A DNA stretch of 64,000 nucleotides from Candidatus Peribacteria bacterium. GTDB lineage: Bacteria > Patescibacteriota > Gracilibacteria > UBA1369 > LOWO2-01-FULL-3. The position numbers were made by a program, and so were the translations under genes. The number at the start of each line of letters is the position of its first letter. The first letter of the stretch is position 1. A model generated the notes under the pieces. The model was not told where the DNA came from. It was given only the letters and a program-made list of their open reading frames with translations, and did not search any database. Positions 45,533 through 54,235 of this stretch are shown here, one piece after another. The DNA is taken from the NCBI GenBank assembly GCA_943358175.1, contig CALRGV010000002.1:1-64000 (forward strand), written 5' to 3'.

Positions 45533-47299
45533 CTATTTCTTCTTTATATCAATTCTAACACTCAGCTCTTCCAACTGTTGCTTTGGCATCTCGGAAGGAG
45601 CACCAAGCATGAGATCCTTGGCTTTTGAATCCTTAGGGAACGCAATTACTTCACGAATATTTGGCTCATTTGCAATAATCATCACTAAGCGATCAAGACC
45701 CCAGGCAATTCCGCCATGTGGAGGCGCACCAAATTGGAAAGCCTCAAGTATATGACCAAAACGATGTTCAGCATCCTCATCTGAAATCCCAAGAATATCA
45801 AAAATTTGCTTTTGAACTTTTCCATCATGAATTCTAATAGAGCCGCCACCAATTTCAGTTCCATTTAAGACAATATCATAAGCCTTAGCGATTGCATTTT
45901 CCGGATTTTTAGCTAAATCCTCCAAATGTTTAGGTGAAGTAAATGGGTGATGCACCGCATCCAGCTTGCCAGTTTCATCATTAGCCTCAAACATTGGAAA
46001 ATCAATCACCCAACAAAATGCAAAATGATTAGGATCCATCAAACCCATTCTGGAAGCGACAGATAAACGGACATGGCCAAGAGATTCACAAGCAACCTTG
46101 AATTTATCAGCAGCAAAGAAAACAATATCTCCAACCTTCGCTCCGACACGACTCATCATTTCCTTTAATTCATCTTCCTTGAAGTATTTAACAATAGGGG
46201 ACTTTAGATTAGCTTCCTCAACCACGATATAAGCCAAGCCCTTTGCCTTATAAATCTTAGCAATCTCAGTCAATTCATCTATTTCACGACGAGTAAATTT
46301 TGCCCCACCATCCACTCTCAAAGCCTTCACCACTCCACCGGATTCAACCGCAGATTTGAAAACGGAAAAATCACATTTACCGGCGATATCACTCACATCT
46401 ACCATCTCCATCTCAAATCTAATATCCGGCTTATCACTACCGTATTTATTCATTGCTTCATCGTATGTAAGCACAGGGAATGGCAGTTTTACAATTTTCT
46501 TATCAATGGCAAATTTAGTAATCACATCTATCATCAAACTCTCATTGATTTTCATAATATCTTCCATATCTATGAAAGACATTTCCATATCCAACTGCGT
46601 AAACTCAGGCTGTCTATCTCCACGTTGATCCTCATCCCTAAAACATCTGGCAATTTGGAAATATTTATCAAAACCGGCCACCATCAAAAGCTGTTTCAAC
46701 TGCTGAGGAGACTGAGGCAAAACATAAAAATTTCCTGGATAAAGACGTGAAGGAACCAAATACTCGCGACTACCTTCCGGAGTCCCCTTTATCAAGATAG
46801 GAGTTTCCACCTCTACAAAATTTTCACCATCCAAAAAGTCACGAATATATTTGATAATTTTATGACGAAGAAAAATATTGCTTTTCAATTTAGGTCTCCT
46901 CAAATCCAAATAACGATATTTTAATCTCAGCTCTTCACCAATTTCCTTATCTTGATCAATTTCAAAAGGGGTAGTCTTGGAAGGATTCAGAATCTTCAAT
47001 TCAGTTACGAAAACCTCCACTTCGCCGGTTGCATGATTAGCATTAGCCTGACCCTCAGGTCTAGCCCTGACAGTGCCGGAAATCTGAAGTACAAACTCAG
47101 AGCGCACATCATTCATCGCATCATGAGCCGCCTTGAAATTCTCCGGATCTGAAACAATCTGAGTTATGCCATAGCGATCACGCAGATCAATAAAAATAAC
47201 ACCACCATGATCACGGCGACGATTTACCCAGCCACACAAAGTCACTTCCTTCCCAATATTCTTTTGTGAAACATCATTACAGGTACAAGTTCTATACAT
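45533..47299 (-). CDS. aspS: Aspartyl-tRNA synthetase, bacterial type
   Basis: 588 residues. An OB-fold anticodon-binding domain (1-110) begins with TCGWVNRRRDHGG-like TLCGWVNRRRDHGGVIFIDLRD. The catalytic class II domain carries motif 2 FRDEDQRGDRQPEFTQLD, a bacterial GAD insertion (about 285-420) and motif 3 GGIAWGLDRLVMI. I cannot decide from sequence whether it is discriminating or also charges tRNA-Asn. Confidence 0.96.
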   Translation of the reverse strand: MYRTCTCNDVSQKNIGKEVTLCGWVNRRRDHGGVIFIDLRDRYGITQIVSDPENFKAAHDAMNDVRSEFVLQISGTVRARPEGQANANHATGEVEVFVTELKILNPSKTTPFEIDQDKEIGEELRLKYRYLDLRRPKLKSNIFLRHKIIKYIRDFLDGENFVEVETPILIKGTPEGSREYLVPSRLYPGNFYVLPQSPQQLKQLLMVAGFDKYFQIARCFRDEDQRGDRQPEFTQLDMEMSFIDMEDIMKINESLMIDVITKFAIDKKIVKLPFPVLTYDEAMNKYGSDKPDIRFEMEMVDVSDIAGKCDFSVFKSAVESGGVVKALRVDGGAKFTRREIDELTEIAKIYKAKGLAYIVVEEANLKSPIVKYFKEDELKEMMSRVGAKVGDIVFFAADKFKVACESLGHVRLSVASRMGLMDPNHFAFCWVIDFPMFEANDETGKLDAVHHPFTSPKHLEDLAKNPENAIAKAYDIVLNGTEIGGGSIRIHDGKVQKQIFDILGISDEDAEHRFGHILEAFQFGAPPHGGIAWGLDRLVMIIANEPNIREVIAFPKDSKAKDLMLGAPSEMPKQQLEELSVRIDIKKK

Positions 47300-47374
47300 A
47301 AAAGTAATAAAATTAAGCAGTAGAATACCACAATCTTAGAGAAGAAAGCTTCAATTATCAACATAAATCTTGAG

Positions 47375-50300
47375 CTATACCAAAATAGCATCTACATCTT
47401 TTTTCAAAGAATCAGTCAAATTCACTCCAAAAGGCAATTTTATCTTTTTCTTCGCATCAGACAAAAACAACTCAACCGGGATATTTCCTTGATTACTTTC
47501 CAGCAAAGTCTTCAAAGCCTTCATCCTATCCGCGGGAATTTTTTCGGGAATATTAATCAAATATGGCTCAACTGCTTTCATTAGCGCTGCCTCAGTCTCG
47601 TTATCAGCCCAAATATCATCAATAAGCCTAATGGCAATATCAGACTTATCCTCAGGATTGTAAGTGCCAGCCTCTTTTGCATTACTAATCATCGTTTCCA
47701 AAGAGAGAATTTTAGCATTATCACAAGCCACCTGACACTGACCACGACGATTATCCAAACGACCATTGATTCCAACAACTTGATCTTCCACAATTTCATT
47801 TCCAAAATTCGCGAAGTTTTTCGGGAACATAATAGCTGAAATTTTCCCGGAAGGATCTTCCACTATAAACGTCGCCATGAAACCACCGGCCTTTGTCATT
47901 ATTTTCCGTAAACCGGTTACTAGTCCTACGACTCGCACAGGCTTCTCAAGCTGCTTTTTCGTAAGAGTGCCAATCAAATGACCCTTCCTGGATATATATT
48001 TTTTTAAACCGCGAAGGGGATGACTCGTGACATACATACCCAAAAACTCCTTTTCCCATTTCAGACACTGCATGTTCATAGCCTTTGGAAAAGACTTCAA
48101 CTCCATTTTACATTCCTTGTTATCATCATCACCCATAGCACCAAAAATATCAGTCTGGCCATTGCTCTCAACTGTCTGCGAATATTTGGCGAACTTGGCA
48201 ATTCCTTCATAATTCTCCGCAATCTGATTTCTATCACCAAATTCACTCAAGGCGCCACTAAAGGCTAAGGCCTGAACCAACTTTTTATTTACAAAGTGAG
48301 AGGGCACACGTTTTGCAAAATCCTCCAGAGATTTAAATTTACTACCTTTTTCCCGAGCTTGAATAATTTCATTTATAGCACCCTCACCAATTCCCTTAAT
48401 CGCTAACAAACCAAAGCGAATTGTCTTCTGGTCAAAAATAGAAAAATTCATAAATGACTCATTCACGGATGGCGGCAAAACATCTATACCCATTTCATTA
48501 CATTCCTTGATTTCCAGCACAACTCTTTCTGTATTGGTAGCATCACTGCAAAGTAGCGCGGTCATAAACTCAATAGGGTAGTGAGCCTTCAGATAAGCTG
48601 TCTGATAAGCTATCAATCCATAGCAAGCCGCATGAGCTTTATTAAAACCATATCCCGCAAATGGTTCAATTACTTTTTCAAAAACCTCCTCGGCAAATTT
48701 CTGCTTATGCCCATTTTTCACCGCTCCTTCAACAAATTTTTCTCTCTGCTTTGAGAGTAAGGATGGAATTTTTTTACCAACCGCTTTACGCAAAATATCC
48801 GCTTCCCCCAAAGAAAATCCCGCAAAATCACGCGCGATTTGTAAAATTTGTTCTTGATAAACGGCTACCCCATAAGTAAGAGCAAGGATGGATTTAAAAG
48901 AAGGATGCAAATAATGGACCGACTCAGGATCATGTTTACCTTTAATATAAGTTGGAATCCACTCCATGGGTCCAGGCCTATACAGAGCACCCATTGCCAC
49001 AATGTCTTCGAAAATAGTTGGCTTCAGCTCCTTTAAATAGCGCTTCATACCAGGCGATTCCAGCTGAAACACACCGGTAGTATCAGCCCTTTGCAATAAC
49101 TCAAAGGTCCTTTCATCATCCATTGGGATTTTATTTATATCAACGGTTTCGCCCTTTGTCGTCATAATAATTTCTTCACTCTTCTCGATTACCGTTAAAT
49201 TTCTAAGTCCCAAAAAGTCCATCTTCAATAACCCTAATTCCTCAATCGGCTTCATAGAATATTGCGTAACTATTTCCGTCCCACCACTGGCTCCAAATTG
49301 CAAAGGAGTATATTCAGTCAAAGGATGATCGGAAATTACTACCGCGCAGGCATGAGTACCAGCATGGCGCACCGTCCCCTCAAGTCGCATAGCATAGTCC
49401 AGCAAGGTCTTCGCCCTGGGATCATTTTTATACAAATCCTTCATTTCCGGATTTTCAACAATAGAAGTCTTCAATGGAACATGTTTTCCCAGCACAGGCG
49501 CTGGAATCGTTTTAGATAATTTATCAACCTCAGAATAAGGATAACCTAAAGCACGACCAACGTCTCTTACCGCAGCCCTTGGAGCCATTGTTCCAAAAGT
49601 GATAATCTGCGCGACATTATCTCTTCCATATTTTTCTATTACATAATCCAAAACTTCATCTCTCCTCGTATCGGCAAAATCAATATCTATATCCGGCATA
49701 CTCACACGTTCAGGATTCAAAAACCGTTCAAAAAACAAACCATGCTTAATAGGATCAAGATCAGTAATTCTTAGTGCCCAAGCAATAATAGAACCGGCCG
49801 CCGATCCACGACCGGGCCCCACGACAATTTTCCTTGATTTAGCGTAGTTCACGAAATCATGAACAATCAAAAAATAAGTATCAAAACCCATACTATGCAC
49901 AGTTGCCAATTCAAATTCCAAACGTTCCCAATAAGAGTCCGGAACACTCTGCCCATCAAAACGCGATTTCAACCCCTCTTTACATAAATATTTCAAGTAA
50001 CCATCAGATTTTTCACCGTTCGGAGTTGTAAATGACGGCAATAAATTCACCCCAAAAGTAAAATCCACATTACAGCGCTCAGCAATTTTCACAGTATTCT
50101 CAATAGCCTCGGGAGTATCACTGAAAACCTCTCTCAATTCCTTTACATCTCTAATAGAAAAATCCCCAGTATAGCGCATGCGATTTTCATCGCTAACGGT
50201 ACTGCCTGTTTGAATACAAAGCAAAATATCATGAGCGTCGCTATCTTGTGGACGCGGATAATGAGAATCACAGGTCACAACCAATCCAAGACCATAGTGC

Positions 50301-50884
50301 TTAGATAATTCTTTCAGTTTTTTATTAACAATACATTGCTGCTCAAGCAGGGGATGGTCCTGCATTTCCAAAAAGAAATTATTTTTCCCGTAAATATCAA
50401 TATAAGTTTCCACCAGCTTATGCATTTCCTCATCATTTCCCGACAAAATAGTTCTAGGCAAATGAGCCGCAATACAGCCACTCAAAACAATCAAACCTTT
50501 ATTGTACGCACGAAGTAAACCGTAATCGACTCTCGGCTTATAATAGAAACCTTCCAAATGAGCCTTGGTAATAAGTGTAATCAAATTTCTGTAACCCTCA
50601 TTAGTCTCAGCTAAAGTTGTTAAATGATAGGGCTTCACGTCTACTTTCGCCTCTTTATCAAACCTGGTTCTATTTGCAACATAAAGCTCGCAACCCAAAA
50701 CCGGTTTTATCCCAGCCGCCTTTGCCGCCTTATAAAACTCAATCAAACCGTAACCCACACCGTGATCCGTCAAAGCCGCAGCGGGATAACCTAATTCCTT
50801 AGCTCGTTCAACAATATCCGCCGGACTGCCAAAGCCATCCAACAAACTATAGTGCGAGTGCCCATGTAAATTTACGAAAGACAT
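47375..50884 (-). CDS. dnaE: DNA polymerase III alpha subunit
   Basis: 1169 residues from the ATG at 50884 (a TTG at 50890 is also in frame). The N-terminal PHP domain begins FVNLHGHSHYSLLDG. The polymerase active site includes PDIDIDFADTRRDEV, and the finger, HhH and OB domains follow (VVGLVTGLRKIMTKAGG). It is the replicative DNA polymerase. There is no internal 3'-5' exonuclease, so proofreading could come from the PHP domain or a separate DnaQ such as the one at 30462. The start lies directly after the HIT gene stop. Confidence 0.96.
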   Translation of the reverse strand: MSFVNLHGHSHYSLLDGFGSPADIVERAKELGYPAAALTDHGVGYGLIEFYKAAKAAGIKPVLGCELYVANRTRFDKEAKVDVKPYHLTTLAETNEGYRNLITLITKAHLEGFYYKPRVDYGLLRAYNKGLIVLSGCIAAHLPRTILSGNDEEMHKLVETYIDIYGKNNFFLEMQDHPLLEQQCIVNKKLKELSKHYGLGLVVTCDSHYPRPQDSDAHDILLCIQTGSTVSDENRMRYTGDFSIRDVKELREVFSDTPEAIENTVKIAERCNVDFTFGVNLLPSFTTPNGEKSDGYLKYLCKEGLKSRFDGQSVPDSYWERLEFELATVHSMGFDTYFLIVHDFVNYAKSRKIVVGPGRGSAAGSIIAWALRITDLDPIKHGLFFERFLNPERVSMPDIDIDFADTRRDEVLDYVIEKYGRDNVAQIITFGTMAPRAAVRDVGRALGYPYSEVDKLSKTIPAPVLGKHVPLKTSIVENPEMKDLYKNDPRAKTLLDYAMRLEGTVRHAGTHACAVVISDHPLTEYTPLQFGASGGTEIVTQYSMKPIEELGLLKMDFLGLRNLTVIEKSEEIIMTTKGETVDINKIPMDDERTFELLQRADTTGVFQLESPGMKRYLKELKPTIFEDIVAMGALYRPGPMEWIPTYIKGKHDPESVHYLHPSFKSILALTYGVAVYQEQILQIARDFAGFSLGEADILRKAVGKKIPSLLSKQREKFVEGAVKNGHKQKFAEEVFEKVIEPFAGYGFNKAHAACYGLIAYQTAYLKAHYPIEFMTALLCSDATNTERVVLEIKECNEMGIDVLPPSVNESFMNFSIFDQKTIRFGLLAIKGIGEGAINEIIQAREKGSKFKSLEDFAKRVPSHFVNKKLVQALAFSGALSEFGDRNQIAENYEGIAKFAKYSQTVESNGQTDIFGAMGDDDNKECKMELKSFPKAMNMQCLKWEKEFLGMYVTSHPLRGLKKYISRKGHLIGTLTKKQLEKPVRVVGLVTGLRKIMTKAGGFMATFIVEDPSGKISAIMFPKNFANFGNEIVEDQVVGINGRLDNRRGQCQVACDNAKILSLETMISNAKEAGTYNPEDKSDIAIRLIDDIWADNETEAALMKAVEPYLINIPEKIPADRMKALKTLLESNQGNIPVELFLSDAKKKIKLPFGVNLTDSLKKDVDAILV

Positions 50885-50886
50885 AA

Positions 50887-51207
50887 TCAACCGGACTTAG
50901 ACAATAAATGTACGTGCAAATGAAAAATTTCTTGACCTCCATCTTTCCCAACATTAATCTGCAATTTATAACCGGCCAACTTCAAATCATGCCCAATCTT
51001 TTGAGCCATTTGCAATAAATGCCCTACAACCTTCGCATCCCCACTTTCCATTTCCGCAATTGAATGAATATGTTTTTTTGAAACAATCAATAGGTGAGTC
51101 TTCTCCTTCGGATGAATATCGCGAAAAACTACGCAATTTTCATCGTCATGCAAAAATTCACAAGGAATCTCTTTCCCAATAATCTTACAAAAAATACAAT
51201 CATTCAT
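50887..51207 (-). CDS. HIT family nucleotide hydrolase
   Basis: 106 residues. It starts with the zinc-type NDCIFCKIIGKEIPCEFLHDDE and ends with the histidine triad FHLHVHLLS. It is a Hint/HINT-like branch protein that hydrolyses nucleoside phosphoramidates or dinucleotides. It is co-transcribed with dnaE. Confidence 0.95.
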   Translation of the reverse strand: MNDCIFCKIIGKEIPCEFLHDDENCVVFRDIHPKEKTHLLIVSKKHIHSIAEMESGDAKVVGHLLQMAQKIGHDLKLAGYKLQINVGKDGGQEIFHLHVHLLSKSG

Positions 51208-51250
51208 AGAATAAAGATAAATTATGAATGAATTATCACTTAGTTTCTAA

Positions 51251-52330
51251 CTATTTCCTAGAGGAAATTTTCTTTTCATCCATCTTGTAAACAGCACGAC
51301 CCACACGAACGAATTGTGGATTCTTTTGAAGGTTTAAAGAAATAGTACCCTTCTTTACATGCCTTTGTTTCAAAACTCCTTCTATAATTTCCTGCTTAGT
51401 CATCGTAGACTTCTGTCTCAGAAGATCCTCGATAACCTCCGCAACAGTACCTTTTTTATATCCGGACTCCTTCAAAGCATAAAGACCACGACCTACTAAG
51501 ACAAACTGATCATATCTGATCAATTCATTATGAACAGCCTGAATAGTAACAACTTTTTTATCAAAACCGGACTCGGAAATCTTATTTGCAATTTCGACGA
51601 AATGCAAAGGACGATTTTCCCTCTTAAGTACAATATAAGACTTATCGCGAATACTCTTAGGATTAATATGTCTCCAAGTCATCAAACCAAATGCTCCTTC
51701 CATTCTCTTCACTCTCTTATCTATTTCTAGAGTAGATACAATCATTGGATCAATATAACCACTCAACTTTTCAGCCAAAACCTGTCTAACCTGAATAACC
51801 AGCTTCGCATCGCTCAAAACATCAGCACGTTTTTTCAAAACTTTTATACCTACAGTAATTACACTGTTTATCAAAGCCATATCAATAGTCTTCAAACGCC
51901 AGAAAGGATTATAAACATTAGTTTTTTCAACCAATTCAACATTTGAATTAATACTAAGAGCCAAGCTTATAATATTAGCATCCACATGCTCAGTAGACTT
52001 TATGAAATTCAAAATCTCAGCAATCAACTTAACTTCAGACAAAACACCACCATGATCACTAATCAGCTTATCGGCAATATCATTTACAAGATTCAATTTA
52101 GTAGTTTGAACGGTTCTACGCAACTTACCGAGAGCAATCTTTTCAATCTGGCGGATTCTCTCTCTGGTCACGGAAAAATGTTGTCCAATACTTTCCAAAG
52201 TTCGCTTAGGTTTATTATCTAAACTGAAACGCTGAACAATAACATCCTTTTCCTTAGTGGTAAGGACCATGAACATGTCCTCTATAACTTCAGCTAGATT
52301 AACCGGTAATACTATTGGATCTTGAGTCAT
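51251..52330 (-). CDS. Sigma-70 region 4 and HARE-HTH protein
   Basis: 359 residues. A sigma-70 region 4-like helix-turn-helix is at about 22-75 (LTTKEKDVIVQRFSLDN...RERIRQIEKIALGKLRR). A helical middle part has no clear match. One or two HARE-HTH domains (like the RNA polymerase delta subunit) cover about 235-350 (ENRPLHFVEIANKI...LVGRGLYALKE). Regions 2 and 3 of a sigma factor are absent. It probably binds DNA and RNA polymerase as a transcription regulator. Such fusions are common in CPR genomes. Confidence 0.82.
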   Translation of the reverse strand: MTQDPIVLPVNLAEVIEDMFMVLTTKEKDVIVQRFSLDNKPKRTLESIGQHFSVTRERIRQIEKIALGKLRRTVQTTKLNLVNDIADKLISDHGGVLSEVKLIAEILNFIKSTEHVDANIISLALSINSNVELVEKTNVYNPFWRLKTIDMALINSVITVGIKVLKKRADVLSDAKLVIQVRQVLAEKLSGYIDPMIVSTLEIDKRVKRMEGAFGLMTWRHINPKSIRDKSYIVLKRENRPLHFVEIANKISESGFDKKVVTIQAVHNELIRYDQFVLVGRGLYALKESGYKKGTVAEVIEDLLRQKSTMTKQEIIEGVLKQRHVKKGTISLNLQKNPQFVRVGRAVYKMDEKKISSRK

Positions 52331-52541
52331 GGGACGATAATTTAATTCTATACAACTACGATAGCAGTAAGATATTATTTACTCATTACAATGTCAAGCA
52401 AGAAATTTGCACTTAACGCAATATTATTTTAAAGATAAAGATAGTAGAAACTAAATTACGCCACATTTTTAAATTAGTCAAATAGATTTTTCTTATTGCA
52501 AAAAGAACTCTAGGAAGTAAAATGATCCAGCTACCGCACAT

Positions 52542-52626
52542 GGGCGAGTGGCGAAACTGGCAGACGCACTAGCCTTAGGAGCTAGCGACGCAAGTCATAA
52601 GGGTTCAAGTCCCTTCTCGCCCACCA
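52542..52626 (+). tRNA. tRNA-Leu (UAG)
   Basis: 85 nt with CCA: acceptor GGGCGAG/CTCGCCC, anticodon stem CTAGC/GCTAG with loop CTTAGGA giving UAG, a long class II variable arm and T-arm AAGGGTTCAAGTCCCTT. It forms the left border of the island. Confidence 0.96.
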
Positions 52627-52627
52627 A

Positions 52628-52704
52628 AAAATTTGCTACTGCAAATTTTTGCGCCTGCCCCAAAGCAGGCATAGCAATAAGGTTTTGCGCAAGCAAAACA
52701 CCTT
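52628..52704. repeat. Third copy of the modular hairpin repeat, after tRNA-Leu
   Basis: Hairpins AAATTTGC/GCAAATTT (52629-52648), GCCTGC/GCAGGC (52653-52670) and GTTTTGC/GCAAAAC (52682-52699). The core with ATAGCAATAA is nearly the same as the repeat behind tRNA-Arg. Confidence 0.8.
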
Positions 52705-52839
52705 ATCCCACAATCCTCAAACTCATATCCAAACTCTGTATTCCGGACGTCAGACAGCCCATAGAAATAATATCTACGCCTGTTTTAGCGTAGTCTAAGA
52801 CGGTTTTTTCATTAATACGGCCGGAAGCCTCTAAAAAGG
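52703..52839 (-). pseudogene. Displaced 3' fragment of nadC
   Basis: Positions 52709-52839 match the nadC 3' end at 61707-61836 with six substitutions and one 1-nt indel over about 131 nt, in the same orientation. The translated frame contains EASGRINEKTVLDYAKTG and ends ...SLRIVG before TAA at 52703. The remaining 80% of nadC is missing; the frame stays open about 30 codons further upstream with no nadC similarity. It is an att-like copy left by insertion of the island. Confidence 0.88.
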
Positions 52840-52904
52840 CTTGTTTGTCGTGAATTGTGGTCTTTTTGCCTTGCATGCCGTCCGTGTAAGAAGCGTAAGA
52901 GGTT

Positions 52905-52971
52905 GATACAGAAATAGACCAGTTTTAAGTTTGCGGAAGGCGCAAACAACTGGTCTTTAAGACTCTGTATC
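52905..52971 (-). terminator. Triple-nested hairpin after the RmuC-like gene
   Basis: Three nested perfect stems: GATACAGA/TCTGTATC, AGACCAGTT/AACTGGTCT and GTTTGCG/CGCAAAC, 24 bp in total over 67 nt. It lies about 40 nt after the stop of the RmuC-like gene. There is no U-run, so it may be an inverted-repeat element or an RNA-stabilising structure as well as a terminator. Confidence 0.6.
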
Positions 52972-53011
52972 TTCACAAGTAATTATACTGGTTTGGAATA
53001 GGAGGGCAACT

Positions 53012-54227
53012 TTATTTACCATCTCCTTCAAGAATAGGCCTAACGGAGTGAATATCTTGAGCTGGAATTTGTGCCTTAGGAGCGGTCAATTCTTCAATCT
53101 TATCTTGTTGAACTTGGGTATCAATCATGAGCGTTTTAATGTCACTCGGCGCAAAGTGCTGAATACGCATTTTGCTCTTTTTTAATGCGATCTCTTCTTT
53201 GATATCTTTCTTCAAATTGTTTGCTTTGGAAAGGACAGATACTCCGCTTTGTGATGCCAATAAGTCGAGGGCATTTCTCATATTGATATGGTGATCAAAT
53301 TCAGCTATCAAATTTACAATATTCTCTCTATCTCTGGGATCCATCTGTTCAGCAAGTTCATAGGCACTTAATTTCTTAAATGTAGACAGGAGTACTGGTA
53401 TGGCATCTGGAGATATAATGAAAAACTCGTAACTCTGTTCATGAAAATGTGTTTTCGTTAAGGATTGCATTGCCTCCGTAGGCACCACGAAAAAAACTGT
53501 AGGATAAATCTTTGGGTTATTATTTATCTTTTCTACGGTTCCTTTGACGTTGGTATTCACATAATTTTGGAGATTATCTGATTTTGACATCTTGGCATCA
53601 AAAATCACATACTGTCCTAAAAATTCAATCATAAAATCAGGCTTAAGCTTGCCACCAAAGCCTTCTGGCAAATTTTTATTATCATAAGTCTCAAAGTTGT
53701 ATTGTGGCGCTTTGCACAGCTCAAGCAATTGAGCCTTCACATTTTCTTCGTGGTCAGCCCACATTCGATCACGCTCATCTTTCTCGCGTTGATCACGTTC
53801 CTCATCTTCTTTACGAACCCTCTTTTTCTCATCATCAAGCGCAGCCTTGGCCTCATCTAATTTTTGTATCCTATTTTCAAACTCTTTCATTTTTCTATCT
53901 TCTTCAGCCTGGAATTTTGAAAGGTCTTTCGCAAGCCTCTCCTTCTCCTTAAGAGCATTGTCACTGTCAGCTTTAAGAGTAGTTTTTTTCTGCAAATAGC
54001 TGTTTATTTTCACCAGCCAATTCATCCTTTTTTGTCTTTTCACTCTGCAACTCCTGAGATAATTCTCCAACCTTTTGATCTTTTTGGCTCAATTCGGCCT
54101 TCAAATGTGCATTTTCTTCAATAAACTTATTCTCGTTATTCGCCTCTTTTTTGGGTTTTAAAAGAAGATAAATGACCGCACCAATCCCAAGTAGCAATAA
54201 GATCAAAAGGATATCAGTTGTATTCAT
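53012..54227 (-). pseudogene. Frameshifted RmuC-like nuclease with membrane anchor
   Basis: Two overlapping frames form one protein of about 400 residues. The 5' part starts at the ATG at 54227 (MNTTDILLILLLLGIGAVIYLLL, membrane helix, then coiled coil). It stops at 53973, just after a run of seven A (GCAGAAAAAAACT on the minus strand). The second frame continues the coiled coil (KADSDNALKEKERLAKDLSKFQAEEDRK) and holds a nuclease-like core PDFMIEFLGQYVIFDAK. One A too many in the run explains the break. It could be a real mutation, a sequencing error, or transcriptional slippage restoring the frame. It is the last gene after the large helicase, 8 nt downstream. Confidence 0.75.
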
Positions 54228-54235
54228 AAAAAAAG

